A stretch of 64,000 nucleotides of DNA from Blastococcus sp. TF02-09 (GCF_003319105.1 NZ_QOHH01000011.1:1-64000), one strand, 5' to 3'; numbered from the stretch's first letter, positions 48,864-60,026 are shown. Numbers and translations: made by a program. The notes: generated from the sequence alone by a model not told the origin.

Positions 48864-50171
48864 TCAGGCGGTCGCGGTGTCGAGCACCGGCTCGCCGCGG
48901 GAGAGGGCGAACGCCTCCGGCGGCAGCGCGGCACGGGCCTGCAGGTGGTGGGCCTTCGCGCGCTCCAGCGCCTCGGCCGGGGAGACCGGGTCGCAGATCT
49001 CGCCGTCCCGCACCAGGGCCACGAGCAGGTCGCGGTCGCCGGGGCGCGGGGCGACGGGGCCGGCGGTGACCAGCTCGGCGGTCGCCACGCCGTCGGCGTC
49101 GTGCCGGCGGACGGCGGACTTGCGCCCACCGACCGAGCGCTTGCCCTCGGACCGCTTGGCCACCGGCACGCCGTCGCGCTCGACGAGCTTGTAGACCATG
49201 CCGACGGTCGGCGCGCCCGACCCGGTGACCAGCGAGGTGCCGACGCCGTAGCCGTCGACCGGCGCCGCGGCCAGGCCGGCGATGGCGTACTCGTCCAGGT
49301 CGCTGGTGACCACGATCCGGGTCCTCGTGGCGCCGAGCTCGTCGAGCAGCTCCCGGGCGCGGGTGGCCAGCGTCGGCAGGTCGCCGGAGTCCAGCCGGAT
49401 GCCGCCGAGCTCGGGGCCGGCCACCTCGACCGCCGTCCGGATGCCCTGCTCGACGTCGTAGGTGTCCACCAGCAGCGTGGTGCCCGTGCCCAGTGCTGCC
49501 ACCTGGGCCTCGAACGCCGACCGCTCGTCGTCGTGCAGGAGCGTGAAGGCGTGCGCGCTCGTGCCCGTGGTGGGCACCGCGTACCGCCGGCCGGCCTCCA
49601 GGTTGGAGCTGGTCGCGAAGCCGACGAGGTGGGCGGCGCGGGCGGCGGCGACCGCGGCCTCCTCGTGCGTGCGGCGCGAGCCCATCTCGATGCACGGCCG
49701 GTCGCAGGCGGCCGAGATCATCCGGGCCGCGGCCGAGGCGATCGCGCTGTCGTGGTTGAGCACCGACAGCGCGAGGGTTTCCAGCAGCACGCCCTCGGCG
49801 AAGGAGGCCCGCACGGTGAGCACCGGGGAGCCCGGGAAGTACAGCTCGCCCTCGGCGTAGCCGTCGATGTCACCGGAGAAGCGGAAGTCGGCCAGCCAGT
49901 CCAGCAGCCGGGCGTCGGTGAGCCCCTGCGCGCGGAGGGCGGCGATCTCGTCGTCGCCGAACCGGAAGTGGGGCAGCGCCTCCAGCAGGCGGCCGGTGCC
50001 GGCCAGCACGCCGTACCGGCGGCCGTGCGGCAGCCGTCGGGCGAAGACCTCGAAGACGCACTGCCGGTCGGCGGTGCCGTCGGCCAGCGCCGCCGCGACC
50101 ATCGTCAGCTCGTACCGGTCGGTGAAGAGCGCGGGGGCCGGGGGAGGGGTCAGCCCGGTGTCCACAGCCAT
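48864..50171 (-). CDS. pncB: Nicotinate phosphoribosyltransferase
   Basis: 435 residues. Family blocks: ALFTDRYELTMVAAAL, FEVFARRLPHGRRYGVLAG, GTSAHAFTLLHDDE, LLVDTYDVEQGIRTA, GGIRLDSGDLPTLA and VTSDLDEYAIAGL. Forms nicotinate mononucleotide from nicotinate and PRPP. The ATG is preceded at 8 nt by TACGCT on the minus strand, a leaderless layout. Divergent from clpS, the same arrangement as Rv1330c/Rv1331 in M. tuberculosis. Confidence 0.94.
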   Translation of the reverse strand: MAVDTGLTPPPAPALFTDRYELTMVAAALADGTADRQCVFEVFARRLPHGRRYGVLAGTGRLLEALPHFRFGDDEIAALRAQGLTDARLLDWLADFRFSGDIDGYAEGELYFPGSPVLTVRASFAEGVLLETLALSVLNHDSAIASAAARMISAACDRPCIEMGSRRTHEEAAVAAARAAHLVGFATSSNLEAGRRYAVPTTGTSAHAFTLLHDDERSAFEAQVAALGTGTTLLVDTYDVEQGIRTAVEVAGPELGGIRLDSGDLPTLATRARELLDELGATRTRIVVTSDLDEYAIAGLAAAPVDGYGVGTSLVTGSGAPTVGMVYKLVERDGVPVAKRSEGKRSVGGRKSAVRRHDADGVATAELVTAGPVAPRPGDRDLLVALVRDGEICDPVSPAEALERAKAHHLQARAALPPEAFALSRGEPVLDTATA

Positions 50172-50230
50172 GATCGGGAAGCGTAGGCGGGCACCGTGAG
50201 CGGGGCAGATCGGCGTCCTATGGTGGAGCC

Positions 50231-50527
50231 GTGGCCGGACCTCTCGCTCCGACGTGGACGCCGGAGACCACCAGCGACGAGCGCAGCGAGCTCGACCGTC
50301 CGTGGGTGACGATCGTCTGGAACGACCCGGTCAACCTCATGACCTACGTGACCTTCGTGCTGCAGGAGCTGTTCGGCTACGACGAGGCGACGGCGACCGC
50401 GCTGATGCTGCAGGTGCACCACGACGGCAGGGCGATCGTCAGCTCCGGCCCGCGCGAGCGGATGGAGCACGACACCAGCCGGCTGCACGCCTACGGCCTG
50501 TGGGCCAGCTACCAGAGGGATTCATGA
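50231..50527 (+). CDS. clpS: ClpS protease adaptor
   Basis: 98 residues. PWVTIVWNDPVNLMTYVTFVLQELFGYDEATATALMLQVHHDGRAIV is the ClpS core with the N-degron pocket residues. It delivers N-end-rule substrates to ClpAP/ClpCP. GTG 50231 follows TATGGT by 6 nt (leaderless). The stop overlaps the next start as ATGA. Confidence 0.94.
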   Translation: MAGPLAPTWTPETTSDERSELDRPWVTIVWNDPVNLMTYVTFVLQELFGYDEATATALMLQVHHDGRAIVSSGPRERMEHDTSRLHAYGLWASYQRDS

Positions 50528-51024
50528 AGCCGTTCGCGGCCGCGCGCAGCGGTGAGCTGGTCGCCCGGCTGGAACCGGCCGAGGCCGGGATCCTCGGGCT
50601 GCTGCTCGACCAGCTCGAGCAGCTGCTCACCGCCGACACCACCGACGTCGGTGACGACCCCGTGCTGGGCCGGCTGTTCCCCGACGGCCACCGGTCCGAC
50701 CCCGAGCTCGCCGCCGACTACCGCGAGCTGACCGAGTCCTCGCTGCGCGACGCGAAGGCCGACGACCTCGCGCTGGTGCGCGCCTCCCTCCCGGCCGAGG
50801 GCGGCGAGGTGCGCCTGGACGCCGACCAGGCCGCTGCCTGGCTGCGCACGAGCAACGACCTGCGCCTGGCCCTGGGCACCCGGCTGGACATCACCGAGGA
50901 CACCGAGCCGCCGGAGGAGGTGGCCGGCGAGGAGGACCAGCAGCTGGCCGTCTACTACTGGCTCACCGCCGTGCAGGGGTCGCTCGTCGACGCGCTGGTC
51001 GCTGCTCGCTCCGGCCGAAGGTGA
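50524..51024 (+). CDS. DUF2017-family protein
   Basis: 166 residues, translationally coupled to clpS. The helical pattern LEPAEAGILGLLLDQLEQLL, DPVLGRLFPDGHRSDPELAADYRELTESSLR and QQLAVYYWLTAVQGSLVDAL is that of Rv1332-like DUF2017 proteins always found beside clpS in actinobacteria. No known activity. The last 62 bases overlap the convergent membrane-protein gene. Confidence 0.9.
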   Translation: MKPFAAARSGELVARLEPAEAGILGLLLDQLEQLLTADTTDVGDDPVLGRLFPDGHRSDPELAADYRELTESSLRDAKADDLALVRASLPAEGGEVRLDADQAAAWLRTSNDLRLALGTRLDITEDTEPPEEVAGEEDQQLAVYYWLTAVQGSLVDALVAARSGRR

Positions 51025-51316
51025 GCAGCACCAGCGCCGCGAGCAGCAGGTCGAGGGTGAAGAACACGTAGACCAGGCCGTGCAGCTCGACGTCCTTGGC
51101 CCAGGCGCCGACGCACGAGACGAGCGTGATCGCGGACAGCGCCAGGAGCAGCAGCAGGACGAGCGTCCGCAGCGCCACCAGGACGATGACCGAGGCGCGG
51201 TCGCCCGGGTCGCCGGTGACGTAGCCGCGGTGCCGGAACAGGCCCCGGGCGCCGAGGACGAGTGCGGGCAGCGGGAACAGCACGACCCCGGCGATCAGCA
51301 GCGCTTCGTCCCACAC
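50963..51316 (-). CDS. Small four-helix membrane protein
   Basis: 117 residues from GTG 51316; TACGGT lies 8 nt upstream on the minus strand, a leaderless layout. Three to four hydrophobic helices (ALLIAGVVLFPLPALVLG, VIVLVALRTLVLLLLLALSAITLV, GLVYVFFTLDLLLAALVLLTF) and a basic tail. Convergent with DUF2017 and overlapping its coding end by 62 bp, which is unusually long. Function unknown. Confidence 0.65.
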   Translation of the reverse strand: MWDEALLIAGVVLFPLPALVLGARGLFRHRGYVTGDPGDRASVIVLVALRTLVLLLLLALSAITLVSCVGAWAKDVELHGLVYVFFTLDLLLAALVLLTFGRSEQRPARRRATPARR

Positions 51317-51408
51317 GGACCGAGACCGTAGCGGACGGCGGACCCCCGTCCCGTCGCTCGGAGCGGGACCCTGCGAGGGGGCCGGGAGCCCGCGCATAGA
51401 CTGCCCCC

Positions 51409-51894
51409 GTGCTGCGCATCGACCGCGCGACCTACGACGCCATCGTGGCCCACGCCCGGAAGGACCATCCGGACGAGGCCTGTGGCGTGGTCGCCGGCCC
51501 CGAGGGGACCGAGCGTCCCGAGCGCTTCCTCCCCATGCTGAACGCCGCGCGGTCGCCCACGTTCTACGAGTTCGACTCCGCCGACCTGCTGCGGCTGTAC
51601 CGGGAGATGGACGACCGCGACGAGTGGCCGGTCGTCGTCTACCACTCGCACACCGCGACCGAGGCCTACCCGTCGCGCACCGACATCGGCTACGCCTCCG
51701 GCCCCGCCGCCGACCCGCGCACCCACTACGTCCTCGTCTCCACCCGGCACCATGCCGAGCAGACCGGCCTGGCCGGCGACGACGTCGAGTTCCGCAGCTA
51801 CCGGATCGTCGACGGCGAGGTGAGCGAGGAGGAGGTCGAGGTCGTCGAGTCCTACCTCTTCGGCCACTCGCCGACCACCGTCGTCTACGACTGA
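51409..51894 (+). CDS. mec: JAMM/MPN metalloprotease of the CysO pathway
   Basis: 161 residues. JAMM residues are E23 (PDEACGVVAG) and H79-x-H81...S89..D92 (YHSHTATEAYPSRTD). In M. tuberculosis Mec (Rv1334) releases cysteine from the CysO-cysteine adduct. Start GTG 51409 follows TAGACT by 6 nt (leaderless). cysO and cysM follow in the same order as in mycobacteria, here with a 172-bp gap (51895-52066) in which I see no gene. Confidence 0.92.
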   Translation: MLRIDRATYDAIVAHARKDHPDEACGVVAGPEGTERPERFLPMLNAARSPTFYEFDSADLLRLYREMDDRDEWPVVVYHSHTATEAYPSRTDIGYASGPAADPRTHYVLVSTRHHAEQTGLAGDDVEFRSYRIVDGEVSEEEVEVVESYLFGHSPTTVVYD

Positions 51895-52066
51895 AGGACC
51901 CTCTCGCCCCCCACGACGCGCTTCGCACGCCGCGGGGCGACCGTTCCAGCACGTCCCGGGCGGAATCAGCCACGCCGGCCGGGCGTTGGGGCCACAGACG
52001 CACCACCCGCTGCCCGTCGCGGCAGCGTGCCCACGACACGTCGAACTCCCGAGGAGAACGCACGCC

Positions 52067-53339
<1,273 letters not shown>

Positions 53340-53362
53340 TCCTGTCGGTGTGACCTGGCAGG

Positions 53363-54112
53363 GTGCGGGCCGTGCTGCTCCAGGCCTGCCCGAACGGTGC
53401 CCGCCGACCCGGTGACCACCCCGCTCTGCCGGTGACCCCGGCGGCGGTGGCCCGCGACGCGGTGTCCCTCGTCGCCGCCGGGGCCGGCGCCCTGCACGTG
53501 CATCCCAAGGACGCCGCCGGGGCCGACTCGCTGCACGCCGCCGACGTCGCGGCGGTCGTCTCCGCCGTGCGGGCCGCGGTGCCCGGCGTGCCGGTCGGCG
53601 TGACCACCGGCGCCTGGGTGCTGCCCGATACGGACGCGCGGGTCGCCGCCGTCCGTGCCTGGACGGATCTGCCGGACTTCGCATCGGTCAACTGGCACGA
53701 GGACGGCGCCGACGACGTCGCCGCGGCACTGCTGGACCGCGGCGTGCAGGTGGAGGCGGGGCTGTGGCACCTCGAGGGGGTGGCCGCGTGGCAGGCGTCG
53801 CCGCACCGCGACCGGTGCCTGCGGGTGCTGCTCGAGCTGCCCGACGGCCTGGACGAGGCCGGCGCGCAGGCGGAGGCGGAGCGGCTCCTGGCCGCCGTCG
53901 CCGGCGGTCCGCCGGTGCTGCTGCACGGCGAGGGCACCAGCTGCTGGGCCGCCCTGCGGCTGGCGCTGCGCCGCGGGCTGGACACGCGCATCGGGCTGGA
54001 GGACGTCCTGCACCTGCCCGACGGCTCGCCGGCGCGGGACAACGCCGCGCTGGTCCGCGCCGCGACCGCCGTCCTCGCCTCCGTGCGGGCAGCGGGCGGG
54101 ACGGACGGTTAG
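53363..54112 (+). CDS. BKACE-type (DUF849) 3-keto-acid cleavage enzyme
   Basis: 249 residues from GTG 53363. TIM-barrel of the 3-keto-5-aminohexanoate cleavage family: zinc motif [41 protein letters not shown] and [13 protein letters not shown]. These enzymes use acetyl-CoA to cleave beta-keto acids. In M. tuberculosis this slot between cysM and murI holds a rhomboid-like membrane protein gene (Rv1337), so this is a replacement or insertion. Confidence 0.85.
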   Translation: MRAVLLQACPNGARRPGDHPALPVTPAAVARDAVSLVAAGAGALHVHPKDAAGADSLHAADVAAVVSAVRAAVPGVPVGVTTGAWVLPDTDARVAAVRAWTDLPDFASVNWHEDGADDVAAALLDRGVQVEAGLWHLEGVAAWQASPHRDRCLRVLLELPDGLDEAGAQAEAERLLAAVAGGPPVLLHGEGTSCWAALRLALRRGLDTRIGLEDVLHLPDGSPARDNAALVRAATAVLASVRAAGGTDG

Positions 54113-54125
54113 CCTGTCCGGCGAC

Positions 54126-54950
54126 ATGGGGACGACGCAGCCGGGTGCGGACGCACCGATCGGCATCTTCGACTCGGGCGTCGGTGGCCTCACCGTCGCC
54201 CGTGCGGTGCTGGACCAGTTGCCGGGCGAGGCGATCCGCTACATCGGCGACACCGCCCACGGCCCCTACGGACCGCTGCCGATCGCCGAGGTGCGCCGCC
54301 ACTCCCTGGCCGTGATGGACGACCTGGTCGCCGACGGCGTGAAGATGCTGGTCGTGGCCTGCAACTCGGCCAGCGCCGCCTCGCTGCGCGACGCCCGCGA
54401 GCGCTACGGCGTCCCCGTCGTCGAGGTCGTGCTCCCCGCCGTGCGCCGCGCGACCGCCGCCACCCGGAGCGGTCGGGTCGGCGTCATCGGCACCCAGGCC
54501 ACGATCACCAGCGGCGCCTACGAGGACGCCTTCGCCGCCGTCCCCGGGCTCACCGTCACCAGCGCCGCGTGCCCGAGCTTCGTCGACTTCGTCGAGCGCG
54601 GGGTGACCAGCGGCCGGCAGCTGCTGGGCCTGGCGCAGTCCTACCTCGACCCGCTACTGGCCGCCGGCGTCGACACCGTCGTCCTCGGGTGCACGCACTA
54701 CCCGCTGCTGACCGGCGTCCTCTCGCTGGTGCTCGGGGACGACGTCACGCTGGTCTCCAGCGCCGAGGAGACCGCGAAGGACGTCTACCGCGTGCTGACC
54801 AGCAGCGGGATGCTGCGTGAGGACCCGGCGCCGCCCGAGCACGCCTTCCTCGCGACGGGCGACCCCGAGCCCTTCGCGCGGCTGGGCCGGCGCTTCCTCG
54901 GCCCCGAGGTGGGCTCGGTGCTGCGCGCAGGTGCTGTGGGGGCGGCATGA
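54126..54950 (+). CDS. murI: Glutamate racemase
   Basis: 274 residues. Catalytic Cys79 (VVACNSASA) and Cys189 ([10 protein letters not shown]) with [16 protein letters not shown] at the start and [11 protein letters not shown]. Makes D-glutamate for peptidoglycan. The stop overlaps the next gene's ATG, coupling it to the phosphodiesterase-like protein, the same pair as Rv1338-Rv1339. Confidence 0.95.
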   Translation: MGTTQPGADAPIGIFDSGVGGLTVARAVLDQLPGEAIRYIGDTAHGPYGPLPIAEVRRHSLAVMDDLVADGVKMLVVACNSASAASLRDARERYGVPVVEVVLPAVRRATAATRSGRVGVIGTQATITSGAYEDAFAAVPGLTVTSAACPSFVDFVERGVTSGRQLLGLAQSYLDPLLAAGVDTVVLGCTHYPLLTGVLSLVLGDDVTLVSSAEETAKDVYRVLTSSGMLREDPAPPEHAFLATGDPEPFARLGRRFLGPEVGSVLRAGAVGAA

Positions 54951-55690
54951 AGCTGACCGTCGTGGGCTGCTCGGGCAGCGGTCCCGGTCCCGGTTCCCCG
55001 GCGTCGAGCTACCTGGTCGAGCACGAGGGCTTCCGGCTGGTGCTGGATCTGGGCAACGGCGCCTTCGGTGCGCTCCAGGGGCTGATCGACCCGGGCTCGG
55101 TCGACGCCGTCTTCCTCTCGCACCTGCACGCCGACCACTGCCTGGACGTCGCACCGTTCGTGGTGTGGCACCGGTACTCGAAGCGCTCGCCGGGCCGGCT
55201 GGTCCCGCTGTACGCGCCGGTGGGTGCCGAGCGGCGGCTGGCGATGGCCTACGACCTGGACGGCGACGGGCTCACCGACGTCTTCGACTTCGTGCCGGTG
55301 GGGTCCGGTGCGCTGACGATCGGCCCGTTCGAGGTGGCGCTGGCGCGCACCGCGCACCCCGTCGAGACCTACGCCATCCGGCTCACCGCCGGCGGGCGCT
55401 CGCTGGTCTACACCGGAGACACGGGGGCCAGCGAGCGCGTCGTCGAGCTGGCCCGCGGCGCCGACGTGCTGCTCGCCGAGGCGGCCCACCCGGACGGCGA
55501 CCCCGACCAGCCGCCGGGGCTGCACCTCACCGGCCGGCAGGCCGCCGAGCACGCGGCAGCGGCGGGGGTGGGCCGGCTGCTGCTTACCCACATCCCTCCG
55601 TGGGTCGACCGCATCGCCCAGCTCGCCGCCGCCAGCTCCGTCTTCCCCGAGACCGAGCTCGTGGCGCCCTCCGGCGTCTACGACCTCTGA
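54947..55690 (+). CDS. Metallo-beta-lactamase-fold phosphodiesterase (Rv1339-like)
   Basis: 247 residues, ATGA-coupled to murI. The zinc motif [10 protein letters not shown], then [23 protein letters not shown] and LTHIPPWVD. Rv1339 of M. tuberculosis is reported as a class II cAMP phosphodiesterase; this gene has the same neighbours and motif order, so cAMP turnover is likely but transferred from the orthologue. Confidence 0.88.
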   Translation: MKLTVVGCSGSGPGPGSPASSYLVEHEGFRLVLDLGNGAFGALQGLIDPGSVDAVFLSHLHADHCLDVAPFVVWHRYSKRSPGRLVPLYAPVGAERRLAMAYDLDGDGLTDVFDFVPVGSGALTIGPFEVALARTAHPVETYAIRLTAGGRSLVYTGDTGASERVVELARGADVLLAEAAHPDGDPDQPPGLHLTGRQAAEHAAAAGVGRLLLTHIPPWVDRIAQLAAASSVFPETELVAPSGVYDL

Positions 55691-55698
55691 CAGCCGGT

Positions 55699-55726
55699 CC
55701 CGGACTTTCGGTACAGAAAGTCCGGG
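55699..55726 (+). terminator. Terminator after the murI operon
   Basis: Perfect 11-bp arms CCCGGACTTTC/GAAAGTCCGGG around GGTACA, 8 nt after the stop at 55690. Confidence 0.8.
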
Positions 55727-55793
55727 GCGGCTGCAGTGCCCGACCGGGGGACGAGCGGTTGCCCCGGACGCCGGTGGCGGGCAGCGTGGCGGC

Positions 55794-56744
55794 GTGGCCA
55801 CCGAGGAGTTGGACGGCGTCGCCCTGAGCAGCCTGGACGCGCCGCTGGGCGACGGGCTGGGCGTGACCAAGGGCGATTTGGTCCGCTATCTCGCGGACGT
55901 CGCCGACCGCCTGGTCCCCGGGCTGGTCGGACGGCCGCTGTCGGTCATGCGCGTGCGTCCCGGGCAGGCACCGTTCATGCAGCGCAACGTGAGCAAGGGC
56001 GCCCCGGCGTGGGTGCGCACCGTGCCGGTGTGGGCGGCGGGCGCCCACCGCGAGGTGCACCAGGTCCTCTGCGACGACCGGCGCACGCTGATCTGGCTGG
56101 CCAACCAGCGCGCCGTCGAGTTCCACGTCCCGAACCTCTGCGTGGACGAGGCCGAGCCGACCGGTCTGGTGCTCGACCTCGATCCACCGGAGGGCGCGGA
56201 CTTCACGGCCGTCGTCGCGGTGGCCGGCCTCGTGCGCCGGGCGCTGGAGGACTCGGGCCTCACCGGGGCGGTGAAGACCAGCGGCTCGAAGGGCGTGCAC
56301 GTCGTCGTCCCGGTGGCCGGGTCGTCGTTCGAGGACGTCGCCGCCGCCACGCGCGCGCTGGCCGCCCGCACCGCCGCCCTCGACCCGGAGCGGGCCACCA
56401 CCGCCTATCTCAAGGAGGACCGGGCGGGGCGGGTGTTCGTCGACTCCACGCGGTCGGGGCAGGGCACCGTCGTTGCCGCCTACAGCCCGCGCATCCGGCC
56501 CGGGCTGCCGGTGTCCTTCCCGGTGCCGTGGGACCGGCTCGGCGACGTCCGGCCCGCCGACTTCACCGTCACGACGGCGCCCGGGCTGCTGGGCGGGGAC
56601 GACCCGTGGGCGGCGGCGCTGCCCGTCCCGCAGGCGCTGCCCGCCGACCTGGTCGCCCAGGGGCACACCATCCCGGTCGCCCGCGTCCAGGCGATGCACG
56701 AGGGCAAGCGCCGCAAGCGCGCCGCGGAGGCCGCCGGCGAGTGA
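55794..56744 (+). CDS. LigD-type primase-polymerase (NHEJ), stand-alone
   Basis: 316 residues from GTG 55794. AEP-fold polymerase domain: [21 protein letters not shown], metal ligands DLDPPEG (D-x-D), and [14 protein letters not shown]. It corresponds to the Pol domain of LigD, which fills gaps during non-homologous end joining. No ligase domain, phosphoesterase domain or ku gene is adjacent, so it is a separate polymerase like the Prim-PolC-type proteins. It interrupts the Rv1339-rph order, and so may be an insertion. Confidence 0.9.
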   Translation: MATEELDGVALSSLDAPLGDGLGVTKGDLVRYLADVADRLVPGLVGRPLSVMRVRPGQAPFMQRNVSKGAPAWVRTVPVWAAGAHREVHQVLCDDRRTLIWLANQRAVEFHVPNLCVDEAEPTGLVLDLDPPEGADFTAVVAVAGLVRRALEDSGLTGAVKTSGSKGVHVVVPVAGSSFEDVAAATRALAARTAALDPERATTAYLKEDRAGRVFVDSTRSGQGTVVAAYSPRIRPGLPVSFPVPWDRLGDVRPADFTVTTAPGLLGGDDPWAAALPVPQALPADLVAQGHTIPVARVQAMHEGKRRKRAAEAAGE

Positions 56745-56844
56745 CCCGCGCGCCACGGCCTCGACCTCGCGGTGCAGCAGCCGACCACGGGGTCGACGGC
56801 GAGGTCGGCCACCACACCGCGCGGACGGGCACGGGCGGCGCGGC

Positions 56845-57393
56845 TCAGGCCGGCCGGACCGCCCCGAACACGAGCATGTCGCGGCGCCGGCCACCGATCT
56901 CCAGGTAGCTGCGGAGCAGCCCCTCCGGCTCGTAGCCCGCGCCCCGGGCGGTGCGCACGGACGCCTCGTTCGACGGCTCCACGTAGAGCTGCACCCGGTG
57001 CAGTCCGGGCACCGTCCACGCGAAGGTGGTCACCGTGAGCAGCGCGGAGCGGGCGTACCCCCGTCCCCGGGAGGCGGGCGCCACGAGGTACCCGGCCGAC
57101 GCGCGCCCCGCCGGCAGCTCGGCCAGCCACAGGCCGACCTGCCCGACCGCCCGGTCGGTGGCGGCCTCGGCGATGGCGAAGGAGAACCCGACGCCGTCCT
57201 CCCGCCGCCGCTGGTTGCGGTGGATCCAGTCACGTGCCTGCGCCTCGGTGGCCCGGGCGGGGATGGTGCTGACCAGCGGGACCTAGGGGTCGGTGGCGAG
57301 CTCGCGGACCAGCCCGGCGTCGGCGTCGGTGAACCGGCGCAGGACGACGTCGCCGTGCGCCGGGGCCCGCTCCGGCCACGGGGGAAGGAGCAC
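56845..57393 (-). pseudogene. GNAT N-acetyltransferase, interrupted by an in-frame TAG
   Basis: From GTG 57393 the frame reads [35 protein letters not shown], then TAG at 57285-57283, then [19 protein letters not shown] and on to a full GNAT end ([48 protein letters not shown]). The TAG sits where relatives have Tyr (DPYVP), so one base change (TAC to TAG) breaks a 182-codon gene. No good restart exists for the N-terminal strand. It could be a genuine null allele or a sequence error. Confidence 0.75.
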
Positions 57394-57408
57394 GCCGGAC
57401 GCCGAGAC

Positions 57409-57900
57409 TCAGTCCAGGCCGAGGTCGCGGCGCAGCTTGGCGACGTGCCCGGTGGCCTTGACGTTGTAGGCGGCCTTCTCGATCCGTCCCTCGGCGTCGA
57501 TGACGAACGTGGAGCGGATGACCCCGACGACCTGCTTGCCGTACAGCTTCTTCGGGCCGAACGCGCCGTAGGAGGTGAGCACCTGCTTGTCCGGGTCGGA
57601 CACCAGCGTGATGCGGATGTCCTCCTTCTCCCGGAAGCGCTGCAGCTTCTCCACCGGGTCGGGGGAGATGCCGATGATGTCCAGCCCGGCCTCGGCCAGG
57701 TCGCCGGCCGAGGCGGTGAAGTCGACGGCCTGCGTGGTGCAGCCCGGGGTGAGCGCTGCCGGGTAGCAGTAGACGATCACCCGGCGGCCCCGGTAGGACG
57801 ACAGCGACACCGGCGAGCCGTCGGCGTCGGACAGCGTGAACTCCGGGGCGGGCTCGCCGGGGGTGAGGCGGACGGGTGCCGTGTCGGTGCTGTCGGTCAT
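57409..57900 (-). CDS. bcp: Peroxiredoxin, BCP/PrxQ type
   Basis: 163 residues from ATG 57900 (an ATG at 57909 adds three). Thioredoxin fold with the peroxidatic site [16 protein letters not shown]: Thr51 and Cys54. The usual PrxQ resolving Cys five residues later is Val here (QAVDF), so resolution must use another thiol, perhaps Cys45 or an external one. It reduces hydroperoxides. Just downstream lies the broken GNAT gene. Confidence 0.9.
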   Translation of the reverse strand: MTDSTDTAPVRLTPGEPAPEFTLSDADGSPVSLSSYRGRRVIVYCYPAALTPGCTTQAVDFTASAGDLAEAGLDIIGISPDPVEKLQRFREKEDIRITLVSDPDKQVLTSYGAFGPKKLYGKQVVGVIRSTFVIDAEGRIEKAAYNVKATGHVAKLRRDLGLD

Positions 57901-57962
57901 GCACGGCATCCTGCCGTGTCCGGGGGACGGCGATGCAGCCGGTCGGCGTGGCCGTCCGCCGA

Positions 57963-58367
57963 TCAGCCGGCCAGGAACGAGAAGCGCACCTGCCGCTGGT
58001 GGTTGTCGGTGTTGGTGTCGACCAGGCAGATGCGCTGCCAGGTGCCCAGCTGCATCCGGCCCTCCAGCACCGGGACCGTGGCGTGCGGCGGCACGAACGC
58101 CGGCAGCACGTGGTCGCGGCCGTGCCCGGGACTGCCGTGGCGGTGCCGCCAGCGGTCGTCGCGGGGGAGCAGCACGTCGAGCTGGGCCAGCAGGTCGTCG
58201 TCGCTGCCCGCGCCGGTCTCGACCAGCGCGATGCCGGCGGTGGCGTGCGGCACGAACACGTGCAACAACCCGTCGGCCTCCGAGCGGACGAACTCCGCGC
58301 ACTCGTCGGTCAGGTCGACGACGACCGGGACGCCGCCGGTCCGGACGGCACGCAGCTCGGAACGCAT
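57963..58367 (-). CDS. YjbQ/UPF0047 family protein (secondary thiamine-phosphate synthase type)
   Basis: 134 residues from ATG 58367. The family pattern is complete: [57 protein letters not shown] and [27 protein letters not shown]. These small barrels have weak thiamine-phosphate synthase activity in vitro; their true role is unclear. Divergent from rph. Confidence 0.9.
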   Translation of the reverse strand: MRSELRAVRTGGVPVVVDLTDECAEFVRSEADGLLHVFVPHATAGIALVETGAGSDDDLLAQLDVLLPRDDRWRHRHGSPGHGRDHVLPAFVPPHATVPVLEGRMQLGTWQRICLVDTNTDNHQRQVRFSFLAG

Positions 58368-58443
58368 GAGGGCATCGTGTCGGGGACGGCCGACGGCCGC
58401 ACGGCGGCAGGCCGCCCGGGGCCGCGCACTACGCTCGGATTCC

Positions 58444-59166
58444 GTGACCCGTCCCGACGGCCGCGCGGCCGACCAGCTCCGCCCCGTGACCATCACCCGC
58501 AACTGGCTCGACCACGCCGAGGGCTCGGTGCTGGTCGAGTTCGGCCGCACCCGGGTGCTGTGCGCGGCGAGCGTGACCGAGGGCGTGCCGCGCTGGCGCA
58601 AGGGGTCCGGCCTCGGCTGGGTCACCGCCGAGTACGCCATGCTGCCGCGCGCCACCCACACCCGCAGCGACCGCGAGTCGGTGCGGGGCAAGATCGGCGG
58701 CCGCACGCACGAGATCAGCCGGCTCATCGGCCGCTCGCTGCGCGCCTCGATCGACCTGGGCGCGCTCGGGGAGAACAGCATCGCCATCGACTGCGACGTC
58801 CTCCAGGCCGACGGCGGTACGCGGACGGCGGCCATCACCGGCGCCTACGTCGCGCTCGCCGACGCCGTCTCCTGGCTCGGGGACCGCAAGAAGCTGGCCA
58901 AGCCGAACGCCCTCGTGCAGTCGGTCGCCGCGGTGAGCGTCGGCGTCATCGACGGCGAGCCGCGGCTGGACCTCCCCTACGAGGAGGACGTCAAGGCCGG
59001 CACCGACATGAACGTCGTCTGCACCGGCGACGGCAGCTTCGTCGAGGTGCAGGGCACGGCGGAGGGCGCCGTGTTCGACCGCCCGACGCTAGACGCCCTG
59101 CTCGACCTCGCGGTCAAGGGCTGCGCGGAGCTGACGCAGATCCAGGCCGCCGCGCTGGCCCGATGA
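58444..59166 (+). CDS. rph: Ribonuclease PH
   Basis: 240 residues. [70 protein letters not shown] and [17 protein letters not shown] are RNase PH blocks. It trims tRNA 3' ends using phosphate. GTG 58444 follows TACGCT by 8 nt. Overlaps rdgB as ATGA, the order Rv1340-Rv1341. Confidence 0.96.
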   Translation: MTRPDGRAADQLRPVTITRNWLDHAEGSVLVEFGRTRVLCAASVTEGVPRWRKGSGLGWVTAEYAMLPRATHTRSDRESVRGKIGGRTHEISRLIGRSLRASIDLGALGENSIAIDCDVLQADGGTRTAAITGAYVALADAVSWLGDRKKLAKPNALVQSVAAVSVGVIDGEPRLDLPYEEDVKAGTDMNVVCTGDGSFVEVQGTAEGAVFDRPTLDALLDLAVKGCAELTQIQAAALAR

Positions 59167-59765
59167 GCAGGCTGCTGCTGGCCACCCGCAACCCGGGCAA
59201 GCTCACCGAGCTGCGCCGGCTGCTGCACTCCGCTGTCCCCGGGGTGGACGTGGTGGGGCTGGCCGACGTCGAGGAGTACCCGGAGGCGCCCGAGACCGGG
59301 GCGACCTTCACCGAGAACGCCCTGCTCAAGGCCCGCGAGGCGGTCCGGTACACCGGGCTGCCGGCGGTGGCCGACGACTCGGGGCTGACCGTCGACGCGC
59401 TCAACGGCATGCCCGGCATCCTCTCGGCGCGCTGGTCGGGCCGGCACGGGGACGACGACGCGAACACCGCGCTGCTGCTGGCCCAGCTGTCCGACGTGCC
59501 CGACGTCCGGCGGGGCGCGGCGTTCGTGTGCGCCGCCGCGCTGGTGCTGCCCGACGGCACCGAGCGGGTGCTGGAGCGCGAGTGGCGCGGCACGGTGATC
59601 CGCGAGGGCCGCGGCACGAACGGGTTCGGCTACGACCCCGTGTTCGTGCCCGAGGGCCTCGAGGTCACCTCGGCGGAGCTGTCACCGGGGGAGAAGGACG
59701 CCCGCAGCCACCGCGGGCAGGCGTTCGCCGCGCTGGTGCCGGTCATCGCCGAGCTGCTCGGCTGA
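59163..59765 (+). CDS. rdgB: Non-canonical purine NTP pyrophosphatase (RdgB/HAM1)
   Basis: 200 residues. [68 protein letters not shown] and [13 protein letters not shown] are the HAM1 motifs. Hydrolyses ITP/XTP to keep them out of DNA and RNA. Coupled to rph. Confidence 0.95.
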   Translation: MSRLLLATRNPGKLTELRRLLHSAVPGVDVVGLADVEEYPEAPETGATFTENALLKAREAVRYTGLPAVADDSGLTVDALNGMPGILSARWSGRHGDDDANTALLLAQLSDVPDVRRGAAFVCAAALVLPDGTERVLEREWRGTVIREGRGTNGFGYDPVFVPEGLEVTSAELSPGEKDARSHRGQAFAALVPVIAELLG

Positions 59766-59768
59766 TGC

Positions 59769-59957
59769 TCAGCGGCCGAGGCTGAACCAGTCGACCGCGG
59801 CCAGCTCGGCGCGCAGCGTCTCGTAGATCGGCAGGTCCTCGCCGCGCTCGGCGTGCCGGCCGCGGCGGTCGACGTCGGCGAGCGAGGCGATCGTCTCCAC
59901 GGTGTCGGGACCCTCGGGGGCGCGGTGGCGTCCGGCGGCGATGGCGGTGCTGCTCAT
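59769..59957 (-). CDS. Hypothetical protein, 62 aa
   Basis: From ATG 59957: MSSTAIAAGRHRAPEGPDT, then an acidic/basic helix (LPIYETLRAELAAVDWF). Soluble, no signal or membrane segment, no family recognised. The stop lies 3 nt from the convergent rdgB stop. Codon use fits the neighbourhood. The palindrome at 60011-60026 lies in its upstream region. Confidence 0.5.
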   Translation of the reverse strand: MSSTAIAAGRHRAPEGPDTVETIASLADVDRRGRHAERGEDLPIYETLRAELAAVDWFSLGR

Positions 59958-60010
59958 ACCCGGCGGTTCGGCGTGCCCGGCGCCGCGCCGGAGCGGGTCC
60001 CGGGCCGACG

Positions 60011-60026
60011 TCACCCCGACGGGTGA
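60011..60026. promoter_or_regulatory. Palindrome TCACCC-N4-GGGTGA in a divergent control region
   Basis: TCACCC-CGAC-GGGTGA, exact half-sites, midway between the 62-aa gene (start 59957, minus) and the DUF6929-like gene (start 60066, plus). Same class as the sites at 16696 and 21868 in the matrix region, suggesting one of these two genes belongs to the same regulon. Confidence 0.5.
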
